From Dehalococcoidales bacterium (lineage in GTDB: Bacteria > Chloroflexota > Dehalococcoidia > Dehalococcoidales > DAOVUZ01): a stretch of DNA of 9,651 nucleotides. Below are positions 1-5,985 of the stretch, piece by piece. The notes beneath the pieces are model-generated. The model did no database searches, was not told the DNA's origin, and was given only the letters and a program-made list of their open reading frames with translations. The DNA is taken from NCBI GenBank assembly GCA_030632305.1, contig DAOVUZ010000016.1, positions 1 to 9,651 on the forward strand, in the 5' to 3' direction. The translations under genes and the position numbers were made by a program. Positions within the stretch are counted from its first letter, which is position 1, and every line of letters begins with the position of its first letter.

Positions 1-261
1 TTACCCCCCGCCAGTCAAACAGAGCGCCAATATTCCTTTACCGACTGCATTCTGCGGCTACGGGAAAAGTTCCTTAGAAATTTGGAGGAAAAGCAAGCGA
101 AGGTACTAGCCCTAGAAGCCGAATCAGGGGGCAATGCTGCCGAGCTGGCCAAGCTTCAGGAGCAGGGGATAGAAGTCAGTATCCAACTGGGAGAGGTTTT
201 TGCTCAAAAGGGTCAGAGGAGGTCACGAGCAAAGGAGGTGAGGAATGAGCTTAAAGAATAA
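1..261 (+). CDS. dnaG: DNA primase, C-terminal end (partial)
   Basis: The window opens inside a reading frame (frame 1) that runs 86 codons to TAA at 259-261. DnaG makes RNA primers at the replication fork, and its C-terminal region normally docks on the replicative helicase DnaB. The visible part is helical and charged (CILRLREKFLRNLEEK, then an ELAKLQEQGIEVSIQLGEVF-like stretch), which resembles the tail of Chloroflexota primases. No catalytic TOPRIM or zinc-finger motif falls inside the window, so the call rests on this tail and on the very common dnaG-rpoD gene order. The last 17 bases overlap the start of rpoD, and the rpoD ribosome binding site lies within this coding sequence, so the two are probably translated together. 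Another protein with a coiled C-terminus is possible but less likely. Confidence 0.75.
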   Translation, partial: LPPASQTERQYSFTDCILRLREKFLRNLEEKQAKVLALEAESGGNAAELAKLQEQGIEVSIQLGEVFAQKGQRRSRAKEVRNELKE

Positions 262-1801
262 TGACAACCCGGGATGGTTGTCACCCCAAAATCAGGATGA
301 TGAGGAATTACCTCCAGATGAAAAAACAAGCGCTGAGTCTGAATCGGAAGTGCCAGATGTTTCGCCCACCTCTCCTCCCAAGTCTGAGGAGGAAATAGAG
401 ACTAAAGGCATAATTGAGCCGGATAAACTATGGCATGAGGCAAAGCCTCTCGAGATTGAGAAACCTGAACCTGAGGCAGATTTAGAGTTAGAAACACCAC
501 TACAACAATTTGAAGAGCATGAGATAATAGATGACCCGGTTCGTATGTACCTTCATGAAATTGGTAGAGTGCACCTTCTCACCGCTGGAGATGAAAAGGC
601 CTTAGCCAGAAAGATAGAGAGGGGTAAACGCATCAATGAAATTAAACAAGACTACCTGCACAGATATGGAAGGTCGCCTTCGGTAACTGAAGTAGCAGTT
701 ACTATACTCAAGGAGTTGGAGCAGACTTCGACCATTATCCATCTCCTCCAAGAACAGCTTGATTTAACCCCTGCTCCCAGCTTTATTCAAACCATCTCCG
801 ATACCAAATTGCAGAAAAGCATCGATGGTGAGATAAACCAGCAACTAATCCAAGCTATCGCGGGTAAGATAGATAGGTCCATATCTAAAACAGAGGAGAT
901 TCTGATTAATCTGTCACTAGATAGTAACCTGCTACCAGAGGAAGTCCTTAATGCTATTGAAGATAGCGTCTCTCTAGCTGACATTGGGAATCTGGTGACG
1001 AATACTACCTTCATTGATTCCATTCAGGTTTATGAAAAACAACTGGAAGCACACCTGGAGAATATTGAGCATGAGGCGGTAAAGGCAAAAAGACACCTCA
1101 CCGAAGCCAACCTGCGTTTAGTAGTCAGCGTAGCCAAGAAACATATCGGACGAGGCATGTCACTCCTCGACCTCATTCAGGAGGGGAATATCGGCTTAAT
1201 CAGAGCCGTAGAGAAATTCGATTATCACAAGGGTTACAAATTCAGCACCTATGCCACCTGGTGGATTCGCCAAGCCATTACCCGAGCTATAGCTGACCAA
1301 GCTCGCACTATTCGTATCCCGGTTCATATGGTTGAGACCATCAATAAACTGCTAAGGGTAAGCCGCCGCCTTGCCCAGGAATATGGACGAGAACCTACCT
1401 TCAATGAAATCGGTATAGAAATGGAAATGCCTCCAGAAAAGGTCAGAGAGATTGTCAAAGTATCACAATTACCAATATCACTAGAGACACCCATGGGTGA
1501 GGAGGAAGACAGCCACTTAGGTGACTTTATCGAAGACCACAATGCTCTGCCCCCATCTGATGCCGCAACCAGGCGACTTTTGAAGGAGCAGATTGATGAG
1601 GTGCTATCCAGCTTTACTCCTCGTGAGCAACGAGTGCTCCAACTTAGATTTGGTCTTGAGGATGGACGAAGCCGAACCCTTGAGGAAGTGGGAAAGGAGT
1701 TCAATGTGACCAGGGAGCGAATTCGCCAGATTGAAGCCAAAGCCCTGCGTAAACTCCGCCACCCCAGCCGAAGCCGAAAATTGAAGGATTACCTGGAGTA
1801 A
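245..1801 (+). CDS. rpoD: RNA polymerase primary sigma factor (sigma-70/SigA)
   Basis: This 518-residue protein directs RNA polymerase to housekeeping promoters. Residues 1-95 are acidic and proline-rich with no recognisable region 1.1. Region 1.2 (about 96-130) starts DDPVRMYLHEIGRVHLLT. A non-conserved insert of about 150 residues follows. Region 2 (about 283-357) has NLRLVVSVAKK, DLIQEGNIGLIRAVEKFDY and FSTYATWWIRQAI, the -10 recognition and melting helices. Region 3 covers about 358-436. Region 4 (about 445-510) carries TPREQRVLQLRFGL and the helix-turn-helix VTRERIRQIEAKALRKLRH that reads the -35 box. The length and intact regions 1.2-4 fit a group 1 sigma. The ATG at 245 is chosen for the near-perfect Shine-Dalgarno AAAGGAGGTG at 231-240. 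It is cotranscribed with dnaG; no promoter is visible between them. The gene ends 6 bases from the convergent ffh. Confidence 0.97.
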   Translation: MSLKNNDNPGWLSPQNQDDEELPPDEKTSAESESEVPDVSPTSPPKSEEEIETKGIIEPDKLWHEAKPLEIEKPEPEADLELETPLQQFEEHEIIDDPVRMYLHEIGRVHLLTAGDEKALARKIERGKRINEIKQDYLHRYGRSPSVTEVAVTILKELEQTSTIIHLLQEQLDLTPAPSFIQTISDTKLQKSIDGEINQQLIQAIAGKIDRSISKTEEILINLSLDSNLLPEEVLNAIEDSVSLADIGNLVTNTTFIDSIQVYEKQLEAHLENIEHEAVKAKRHLTEANLRLVVSVAKKHIGRGMSLLDLIQEGNIGLIRAVEKFDYHKGYKFSTYATWWIRQAITRAIADQARTIRIPVHMVETINKLLRVSRRLAQEYGREPTFNEIGIEMEMPPEKVREIVKVSQLPISLETPMGEEEDSHLGDFIEDHNALPPSDAATRRLLKEQIDEVLSSFTPREQRVLQLRFGLEDGRSRTLEEVGKEFNVTRERIRQIEAKALRKLRHPSRSRKLKDYLE

Positions 1802-1807
1802 CCAGAC

Positions 1808-3136
1808 CTACTTAAACATCCCCATTAAATTCCGGGGTAGTTTACCGCCAATACCCATCTTCATCAGCTTCTGCATCTGACGAAACTGGTTAAGAAGCTG
1901 ATTTATATCCTGTGGTTTCACCCCACTACCCCGAGCAATCCGACTCCGTCGGCTACCATCAATAATACCTGGATTATGCCTCTCCTCGGGGGTCATAGAC
2001 AGAATGATAGACTCAATCCTCTTCAGTCGCTTGTCTTCAGTGCCCTCGGGCAATCGCCCAGCTAATTTCGACGAACCAGGTAGCATCTCAACCAGTTGAG
2101 CTAAGGGTCCCATCTTCCTAACCTCCCCCATCTGAACTAGAAAGTCATACAAATCAAAACTGGCAGTTCGCGCCTTCTTGGTTAGCTCCTTAGCCCGCTC
2201 CTCATCAAACATCCCTTCAGCTTTCTCAACCAAGGTGAGCATATCACCCATACCCAGAATCCGTGATGCCAAACGGTCAGGATAAAAGGATTCAAAGGCA
2301 TCAACCTTCTCACCAACACCGATAAACTTAATAGGCACCCCGCTAACCCACCTGATAGAAAGAGCCGCCCCACCCCGGGCATCACCGTCCATTTTAGTCA
2401 GGACAAGTCCGGTCAGGTTTAGCTTAGAATGGAACTCCGTGGCTAACTGCAGTGCATCCTGACCAATCATAGCATCAACCACCAGTATTACCTCACACGG
2501 CTTTATCTCCCTTTTGAGCTGAGCCAACTCTTCCATCAGCGTCTCATCTATATGGAAACGACCAGCAGTATCAACTATAACCCAGGTAGCAGCTAACTCC
2601 TTAACTTTCCTCAAAGCGTGAGCACAAATGTCCTTACTGGTAGCCTCAGGAGTCTCACTATAAACCGGAATGTCAATCTGCTTACCCAGGGTAGATAGCT
2701 GCTCTATAGCCGCCGGCCGGCGGTTATCCGCTGCCACCAGCAAAGGGCGCTGCCCGGAACGCTTCAAATGAAGGGCTAACTTGGCAGCAGTGGTAGTCTT
2801 ACCACAACCCTGCAGCCCCACCAGCATGGCTACTGAAGGAGGTTGAGCCGATGGTGTCAGACGACTCTGCCCCCCACCCAGTATGGCGATAAGCTCATCA
2901 TTGACAATCTTGATTATCTGCTGGCCTGGATTCAGGCTTTCCAGCACCTCAGCACCAAGAGAACGCTCCCGCACCCTGGCATTAAAATCCTTCACCACCC
3001 TGAAGTTTACATCTGCTTCCAGAAGGGCTAACCGCACCTGGCGCAGGGCATCATCTATATCCTTTTCCTCAAGCCTACCCTTGTTACTAAGTCCCCGAAA
3101 TACCTTGCCTAACTTATCAGTAAGAAATTCAAACAT
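1808..3136 (-). CDS. ffh: Signal recognition particle protein Ffh (SRP54 GTPase)
   Basis: Ffh binds signal sequences on ribosomes together with SRP RNA and delivers the complex to the receptor FtsY at the membrane. The 442 residues have the full family layout. The helical N domain is about 1-90. The G domain is about 95-297, with P-loop GLQGCGKT (107-114), DNRRPAA (137-143), DTAGR (189-193), TKMDGDARGG (247-256) and GVGE (273-276). The methionine-containing M domain is about 300-430, with the SRP-RNA-binding stretch RRSRIARGSG (396-405). The length is normal and no key motif is missing. The ATG at 3136 follows GAGGAG at 3143-3148 with a 6-base gap. A good promoter lies just upstream (3159-3188), so the gene is probably transcribed alone. 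The SRP RNA gene is not in this window. Confidence 0.98.
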   Translation of the reverse strand: MFEFLTDKLGKVFRGLSNKGRLEEKDIDDALRQVRLALLEADVNFRVVKDFNARVRERSLGAEVLESLNPGQQIIKIVNDELIAILGGGQSRLTPSAQPPSVAMLVGLQGCGKTTTAAKLALHLKRSGQRPLLVAADNRRPAAIEQLSTLGKQIDIPVYSETPEATSKDICAHALRKVKELAATWVIVDTAGRFHIDETLMEELAQLKREIKPCEVILVVDAMIGQDALQLATEFHSKLNLTGLVLTKMDGDARGGAALSIRWVSGVPIKFIGVGEKVDAFESFYPDRLASRILGMGDMLTLVEKAEGMFDEERAKELTKKARTASFDLYDFLVQMGEVRKMGPLAQLVEMLPGSSKLAGRLPEGTEDKRLKRIESIILSMTPEERHNPGIIDGSRRSRIARGSGVKPQDINQLLNQFRQMQKLMKMGIGGKLPRNLMGMFK

Positions 3137-3158
3137 CTATCACTCCTCACCAGGGCTT

Positions 3159-3188
3159 ATTCTAATTCGGGACTGCCCTACCCGTCAA
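3159..3188 (-). promoter_or_regulatory. Sigma-70 promoter for ffh
   Basis: Read on the - strand, TTGACG (3188-3183) is followed after 18 bases by TAGAAT (3164-3159). Each box differs from consensus at one position. Transcription would start near 3152, giving a leader of roughly 16 bases that includes the GAGGAG ribosome binding site. The spacer holds a 13-base motif, reading TCGGGACTGCCCT on the + strand (3167-3179), that recurs in the rnc promoter. Confidence 0.7.
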
Positions 3189-3231
3189 GCTAAAGTGGAG
3201 GGATTACTTATTAACCCTGCTCCTTTAGCTT
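3187..3231. repeat. Long imperfect inverted repeat beside the ffh promoter
   Basis: AAGCTAAAG (3187-3195) and CTTTAGCTT (3223-3231) are perfect 9-base inverted arms. After small bulges the stem resumes with AGGG against CCCT, leaving an AT-rich loop of about 12 bases. On the + strand the stem runs into TTTTA, so it could act as a terminator. Its left edge touches the -35 box of the ffh promoter. The function is unknown; it is the first of four hairpins in this intergenic region. Confidence 0.55.
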
Positions 3232-3254
3232 TTATGGACAACCCTCACCCTTTA

Positions 3255-3288
3255 TCCCTCTCCCTTGCTAAGGGAAAGGGAACTTTTT
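3255..3288 (+). terminator. Terminator-like hairpin in a CCCTCACCC/CCCTCTCCC-type repeat
   Basis: CCCTCTCCCTT (3256-3266) pairs with AAGGGAAAGGG (3270-3280) over a 3-base loop with one mismatch (C3260 against A3276); T3255-A3281 extends the stem. It is followed by AAC and TTTTT (3284-3288), the shape of a rho-independent terminator on the + strand. The preceding CCCTCACCC at 3242-3250 together with this arm resembles dispersed C-rich repeats I recall from many bacterial intergenic regions. No + strand gene lies upstream that would need this terminator. Confidence 0.5.
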
Positions 3289-3292
3289 ATAT

Positions 3293-3313
3293 AAGAGAGG
3301 ATTCGCCTCTCTT
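3293..3313. repeat. Perfect 8-bp hairpin
   Basis: AAGAGAGG (3293-3300) and CCTCTCTT (3306-3313) are perfect inverted arms around ATTCG. Only a short T-run follows on the + strand, so termination would be weak. It is the third hairpin of the 3187-3363 row, and its purine-left, pyrimidine-right style matches the neighbours on both sides. Confidence 0.6.
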
Positions 3314-3331
3314 TGACTATCGTTTAGCAAA

Positions 3332-3363
3332 GTGAAGCTAGGAGGGGCTTCACCCCTCTTTTT
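3332..3363 (+). terminator. Rho-independent terminator with a competing stem
   Basis: AGGAGGGG (3340-3347) pairs with CCCCTCTT (3353-3360, one G-T pair) around CTTCA, and the T-run continues to 3363: a typical terminator on the + strand. A second perfect stem, GTGAAGC (3332-3338) with GCTTCAC (3347-3353), shares bases with it, so the two cannot form fully at the same time. That is the geometry of an attenuator, but no upstream gene, leader peptide or ligand domain is visible. Confidence 0.6.
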
Positions 3364-3388
3364 AGTTTCCCTCTATAGCTACAAACTA

Positions 3389-3415
3389 TTGACGGCTGTG
3401 GTAAAATAATATAAG
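3389..3415 (+). promoter_or_regulatory. Possible promoter for the mobA-moeA-mobB-DUF362 operon
   Basis: TTGACG (3389-3394) and TATAAG (3410-3415) are 15 bases apart, shorter than the preferred 17, inside an AT-rich stretch. The start would be near 3422, leaving about 27 bases before the TTG of mobA. It lies downstream of the hairpin row, so transcripts from here would not contain those terminators. Confidence 0.4.
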
Positions 3416-3440
3416 GGGTGAGGTTAGAGGAACTGAGAAA

Positions 3441-3462
3441 AATATAAGTTGAATATAAGTTG
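3441..3462. repeat. 11-base tandem duplication across the mobA start
   Basis: AATATAAGTTG occurs twice back to back (3441-3451 and 3452-3462) with no mismatch. The TTG start of mobA is the last three bases of the first copy. The unit is not a multiple of three, so loss of one copy would take TTG out of the mobA frame. Confidence 0.85.
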
Positions 3463-4069
3463 TATTGTTCTTGCTGGTGGCAAGGGCTTGCGCTTGGGGC
3501 ATGACAAGGCTTTAGAGTCTGTTGGCAATAGAAGCCTGCTTGAGTGGGTAGTATATAATCTCGGCTTACTTGATAGTGATATTATTATAGTTACGGCTAG
3601 AGAGCAATCTTTTCCCCAGTTTACTGGTTATCCAAAGCTAAGAATAGTGACTGATACTTACCCCGGTAAAGGTCCATTGGGTGGTATCTATACTGGCTTA
3701 GCCGCATCGGACTCATTCCGTAACCTTGTTGTTGCCTGTGATATGCCCTTGTTGAACCAAGCCCTGCTTCGTTATATGATACAGGTTTCGGCTGATTTTG
3801 ATTTAGTAGTTCCTCGACTAGATAATATGGTTGAACCGCTTCATGCCATTTACTCCAGAGACTGTTTGACTCCTGTAGGAGAGCTGCTCAAGGAGGGCAT
3901 CCTGAGGGTTAGCGAACTTTTCCCTCTGGTCAGGGTAAGGTATGTAGAAGCTGAGGAGATTAACCGGTTTGACCCCAAGCACTTGAGCTTTTTCAATATT
4001 AATACTCAGACTGATTTGGCGATGGCAAGAGAGCTAGCAACAGGAGATATGAGCCGTGATAAGTGTTGA
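3449..4069 (+). CDS. mobA: Molybdenum cofactor guanylyltransferase MobA
   Basis: MobA transfers GMP from GTP to molybdenum-molybdopterin, giving the guanine dinucleotide cofactor used by DMSO-reductase-type enzymes such as formate dehydrogenases and reductive respiratory oxidoreductases. The 206 residues show the nucleotidyltransferase signature LAGGKGLRLGHDK (8-20; consensus LAGGxSxRMGxDK), DTYPGKGPLGGI (69-80) and the metal-binding ACDMP (96-100). The length is normal for the family. TTG at 3449 is the only in-frame ATG, GTG or TTG candidate before the conserved LAGG motif, because a TGA stands in frame at 3434. Its ribosome binding site is poor: AGAGGA at 3426-3431 lies about 17 bases away. 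It opens the operon and overlaps moeA by 14 bases. A MobA/MocA-type enzyme with CTP specificity cannot be excluded, but mobB nearby favours MobA. Confidence 0.9.
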   Translation: MNISCIVLAGGKGLRLGHDKALESVGNRSLLEWVVYNLGLLDSDIIIVTAREQSFPQFTGYPKLRIVTDTYPGKGPLGGIYTGLAASDSFRNLVVACDMPLLNQALLRYMIQVSADFDLVVPRLDNMVEPLHAIYSRDCLTPVGELLKEGILRVSELFPLVRVRYVEAEEINRFDPKHLSFFNINTQTDLAMARELATGDMSRDKC

Positions 4070-5333
4070 ACAGGCTCTGGAGAAAATTCTTAGTTATGTA
4101 GATGTTCTGGGAGCAGAACCTAGCCCTATTCTGGACTGTCTGGGGCAGGTTCTGGCTGAGGATATATACTCTGGTATTGATGTGCCCCCGCTGGACAATA
4201 CCGCTATGGATGGCTATGCGCTCCGGTCAGGAGATACTCATGGGGCTAGCCAGGAGTCGCCCCGGTTTCTGCGGGTTATTGATACCGTCGCCGCCGGCTC
4301 TATTTCCGAGTATGAGGTAGAAGCGGGCACAGCCATTCGCATTATGACCGGGGCACCGATACCAAAAGGTGCTGATTGTGTGGTCAGATTTGAGGATACC
4401 GACGAGGTTCAGCGAAGGGAGCATTCTACCGATCAGCAGCTCCCTGCTGAAATAGGCATCTTATGTGAAGCCAGTGTTGGTCTGAGCATTCGGCGGGCAG
4501 GTGAAGATATCACCGCCGGGTCAATAGTATTACATAAAGGGGTGGTAATCAGACCCTCAGAGGTTGGCGTTCTGGCTTCGCTGGGACATAGTACGGTGAT
4601 GGTTATCCGCCGCCCGGTGGTGGCAATTTTAGCCACCGGAGATGAGCTGGTTGATATTAATCAACCTCTGCCTGTGGGTAAGATATATAACAGTAATACT
4701 TACAGCGTGGCTGCTCTGGTTGCACGCTACGGTGGTACACCCAGAATACTGGGAATAGCTTTGGATAGTGAGGATTCGCTGGTAGAGGGACTCCGCCGGG
4801 GTTTGGAAGCTGATATGTTGATAACTATTGGCGGCGTCTCGGCTGGGGACTACGATATTGTCAAGGATGTTCTGGCTAAAGAGGGCGAAATTGCTTTCTG
4901 GACAGTTCGGATGAAGCCAGGGAAACCTCTAGCCTTTGGTACCATCAAGGGGATGAGTAGGGCAGGTGTAGCCAGAAACATACCTCACCTTGGTTTACCG
5001 GGTAATCCGGTTAGTGCCATGGTTACCTTTGAGCTATTTGCTCGCCCGGCTATCCTTAAGATGATGGGTAAGAAGAATCTGGCTAAGCCGACTGTTGACG
5101 CCGTGATAGAAAATTGTATGGTAAATAGTGATGGGCGCCGCATCCTGGCTCGGGCTATGGTGGAAAAGCGTGGCGGGCAATACTTTGCTCGACTAACCGG
5201 CCCTCAGGGTTCGGGGATTCTAACCTCTATGACCTCAGCCAATGGGCTGGTGATTGTTCCTGAGGATAAGGCAGAGGTGAAGGCAGGAGATGTGGTGCAG
5301 ACGATAATGCTGGATTGGAGTGAGGAGGTTTAA
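4056..5333 (+). CDS. moeA: Molybdopterin molybdenumtransferase MoeA
   Basis: MoeA inserts molybdate into adenylylated molybdopterin, the step before MobA acts. The 425 residues follow the family: N-terminal domains with PPLDNTAMDGYAL (44-56) and IMTGAPIPKGAD (96-107), the MoCF-like domain with ATGDELV (193-199), YNSNTY (211-216) and GGVSAGDYD (259-267), then KPGKPLAFG (287-295) and GLPGNPVSAMVTFELF (313-328), and a C-terminal beta domain to about 420. All hallmark motifs are present. The GTG at 4056 has GGAG at 4043-4046 with a 9-base gap and overlaps the end of mobA by 14 bases, so translation is probably coupled. The order mobA-moeA-mobB places cofactor insertion and maturation in one transcript. 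Confidence 0.95.
   Translation: MISVEQALEKILSYVDVLGAEPSPILDCLGQVLAEDIYSGIDVPPLDNTAMDGYALRSGDTHGASQESPRFLRVIDTVAAGSISEYEVEAGTAIRIMTGAPIPKGADCVVRFEDTDEVQRREHSTDQQLPAEIGILCEASVGLSIRRAGEDITAGSIVLHKGVVIRPSEVGVLASLGHSTVMVIRRPVVAILATGDELVDINQPLPVGKIYNSNTYSVAALVARYGGTPRILGIALDSEDSLVEGLRRGLEADMLITIGGVSAGDYDIVKDVLAKEGEIAFWTVRMKPGKPLAFGTIKGMSRAGVARNIPHLGLPGNPVSAMVTFELFARPAILKMMGKKNLAKPTVDAVIENCMVNSDGRRILARAMVEKRGGQYFARLTGPQGSGILTSMTSANGLVIVPEDKAEVKAGDVVQTIMLDWSEEV
5322..5328 (+). promoter_or_regulatory. Ribosome binding site deciding the mobB start
   Basis: GAGGAGG lies 6 bases before ATG 5335, inside the last codons of moeA. An in-frame GTG at 5320 would place this site inside the gene, so ATG 5335 is the start. 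Confidence 0.8.
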
Positions 5334-5334
5334 C

Positions 5335-5985
5335 ATGCCCCCAATTATTTCTATTGTGGGAAAATCCAAGGCAGGCAAGACAACCTTGCTCGAGAGCTTA
5401 ATTATTGAGCTTGAGCGGCGGGAATATAAAATAGCAGTTATTAAGCACGCCGGCGATGATTTTGAACTGGATAAGGCGGGTAAGGATAGCTGGCGACTCA
5501 GCCAGGCTGGTAGCGGGGTAGTGGCGGTTAGCTCGCCCCACAAGCTGGTGGTTATCAAGCAAATGAAACGTGACCGGAGTCCGCGAGAATTGTCTGGCTT
5601 TATTGGCTCGGATTATGACCTGCTCCTGACCGAAGGATTCAGTCAAAGTAACAACCCCAAAATTGAGGTTCACCGTAAGGAGCAGGGGAAAGAGCTGTTA
5701 TGCCTACCTCAGCAGCTATTAGCCGTAGTTACTGATGAGCCGCTGGATGTAGATGTGCCCCAGTTCTCCGTGGATGAAATTCAACGGCTGGCTGATTTGA
5801 TTGAGAACAGGCTTCAGGCTGAGGGCAAAGAAGATAACGTTGACCTGTTCATTAATGATGTCCCTATTGCACTAAATCCATTCCTTAACAGTTTCCTGGC
5901 TAAAACATTGTTAGCCATGGTATCTACACTGAAAGGGGTTAAGCGGATAAAGAGCTTGCATATTTGGCTAAGGAGGAAGGCTTGA
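5335..5985 (+). CDS. mobB: Molybdopterin-guanine dinucleotide biosynthesis adaptor MobB, with C-terminal extension
   Basis: MobB is a GTP-binding P-loop protein that assists MobA in forming or delivering the guanine dinucleotide cofactor. The 216-residue product has the Walker A loop GKSKAGKTT (9-17), KHAGDDFELDKAGKDSWR (37-54), and YDLLLTEGF (94-102), all typical of MobB. The usual domain ends near 165. Residues 169-216 form an extra segment (FINDVPIALNPFLNSFL, then AMVSTLKGV) that resembles tails I recall in some anaerobe MobB proteins, perhaps a cofactor- or partner-binding module; this is inference. The gene begins 1 base after the moeA stop and ends in a 4-base overlap with the next start. 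It is most likely cotranscribed and coupled with both neighbours. Confidence 0.92.
   Translation: MPPIISIVGKSKAGKTTLLESLIIELERREYKIAVIKHAGDDFELDKAGKDSWRLSQAGSGVVAVSSPHKLVVIKQMKRDRSPRELSGFIGSDYDLLLTEGFSQSNNPKIEVHRKEQGKELLCLPQQLLAVVTDEPLDVDVPQFSVDEIQRLADLIENRLQAEGKEDNVDLFINDVPIALNPFLNSFLAKTLLAMVSTLKGVKRIKSLHIWLRRKA
5971..5976 (+). promoter_or_regulatory. Ribosome binding site deciding the DUF362 gene start
   Basis: AGGAGG lies 5 bases before TTG 5982. The alternative in-frame TTG at 5964 lies upstream of it and has no comparable site, so 5982 is preferred. The start codon overlaps the mobB stop as TTGA. Confidence 0.7.

Noticed and set aside
1324..1740. A 138-codon open frame on the - strand inside rpoD
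   Set aside because: It mirrors the codons of sigma regions 3 and 4, is serine- and arginine-rich as antisense shadows are, and has no ribosome binding site evidence.
2883..3335. A 150-codon open frame on the + strand opposite the ffh 5' end
   Set aside because: Nearly all of it is antisense to a certain ffh gene, its product resembles no family, and it runs through the ffh promoter and the hairpin row.
3187..3363. SRP RNA (ffs) or a molybdenum cofactor riboswitch in the ffh-mobA gap
   Set aside because: The conserved SRP tetraloop region and the known multi-helix Moco RNA features are not visible; only simple hairpins are seen.
5320..5334. Upstream GTG start for mobB, adding five residues
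   Set aside because: It would put the clear GAGGAGG site inside the gene; ATG 5335 has ideal spacing and gives the usual MobB N-terminus.
5964..5981. Upstream TTG start for the DUF362 gene, adding six residues
   Set aside because: It lacks a ribosome binding site, while TTG 5982 has AGGAGG five bases away and the coupled TTGA overlap. It remains possible.
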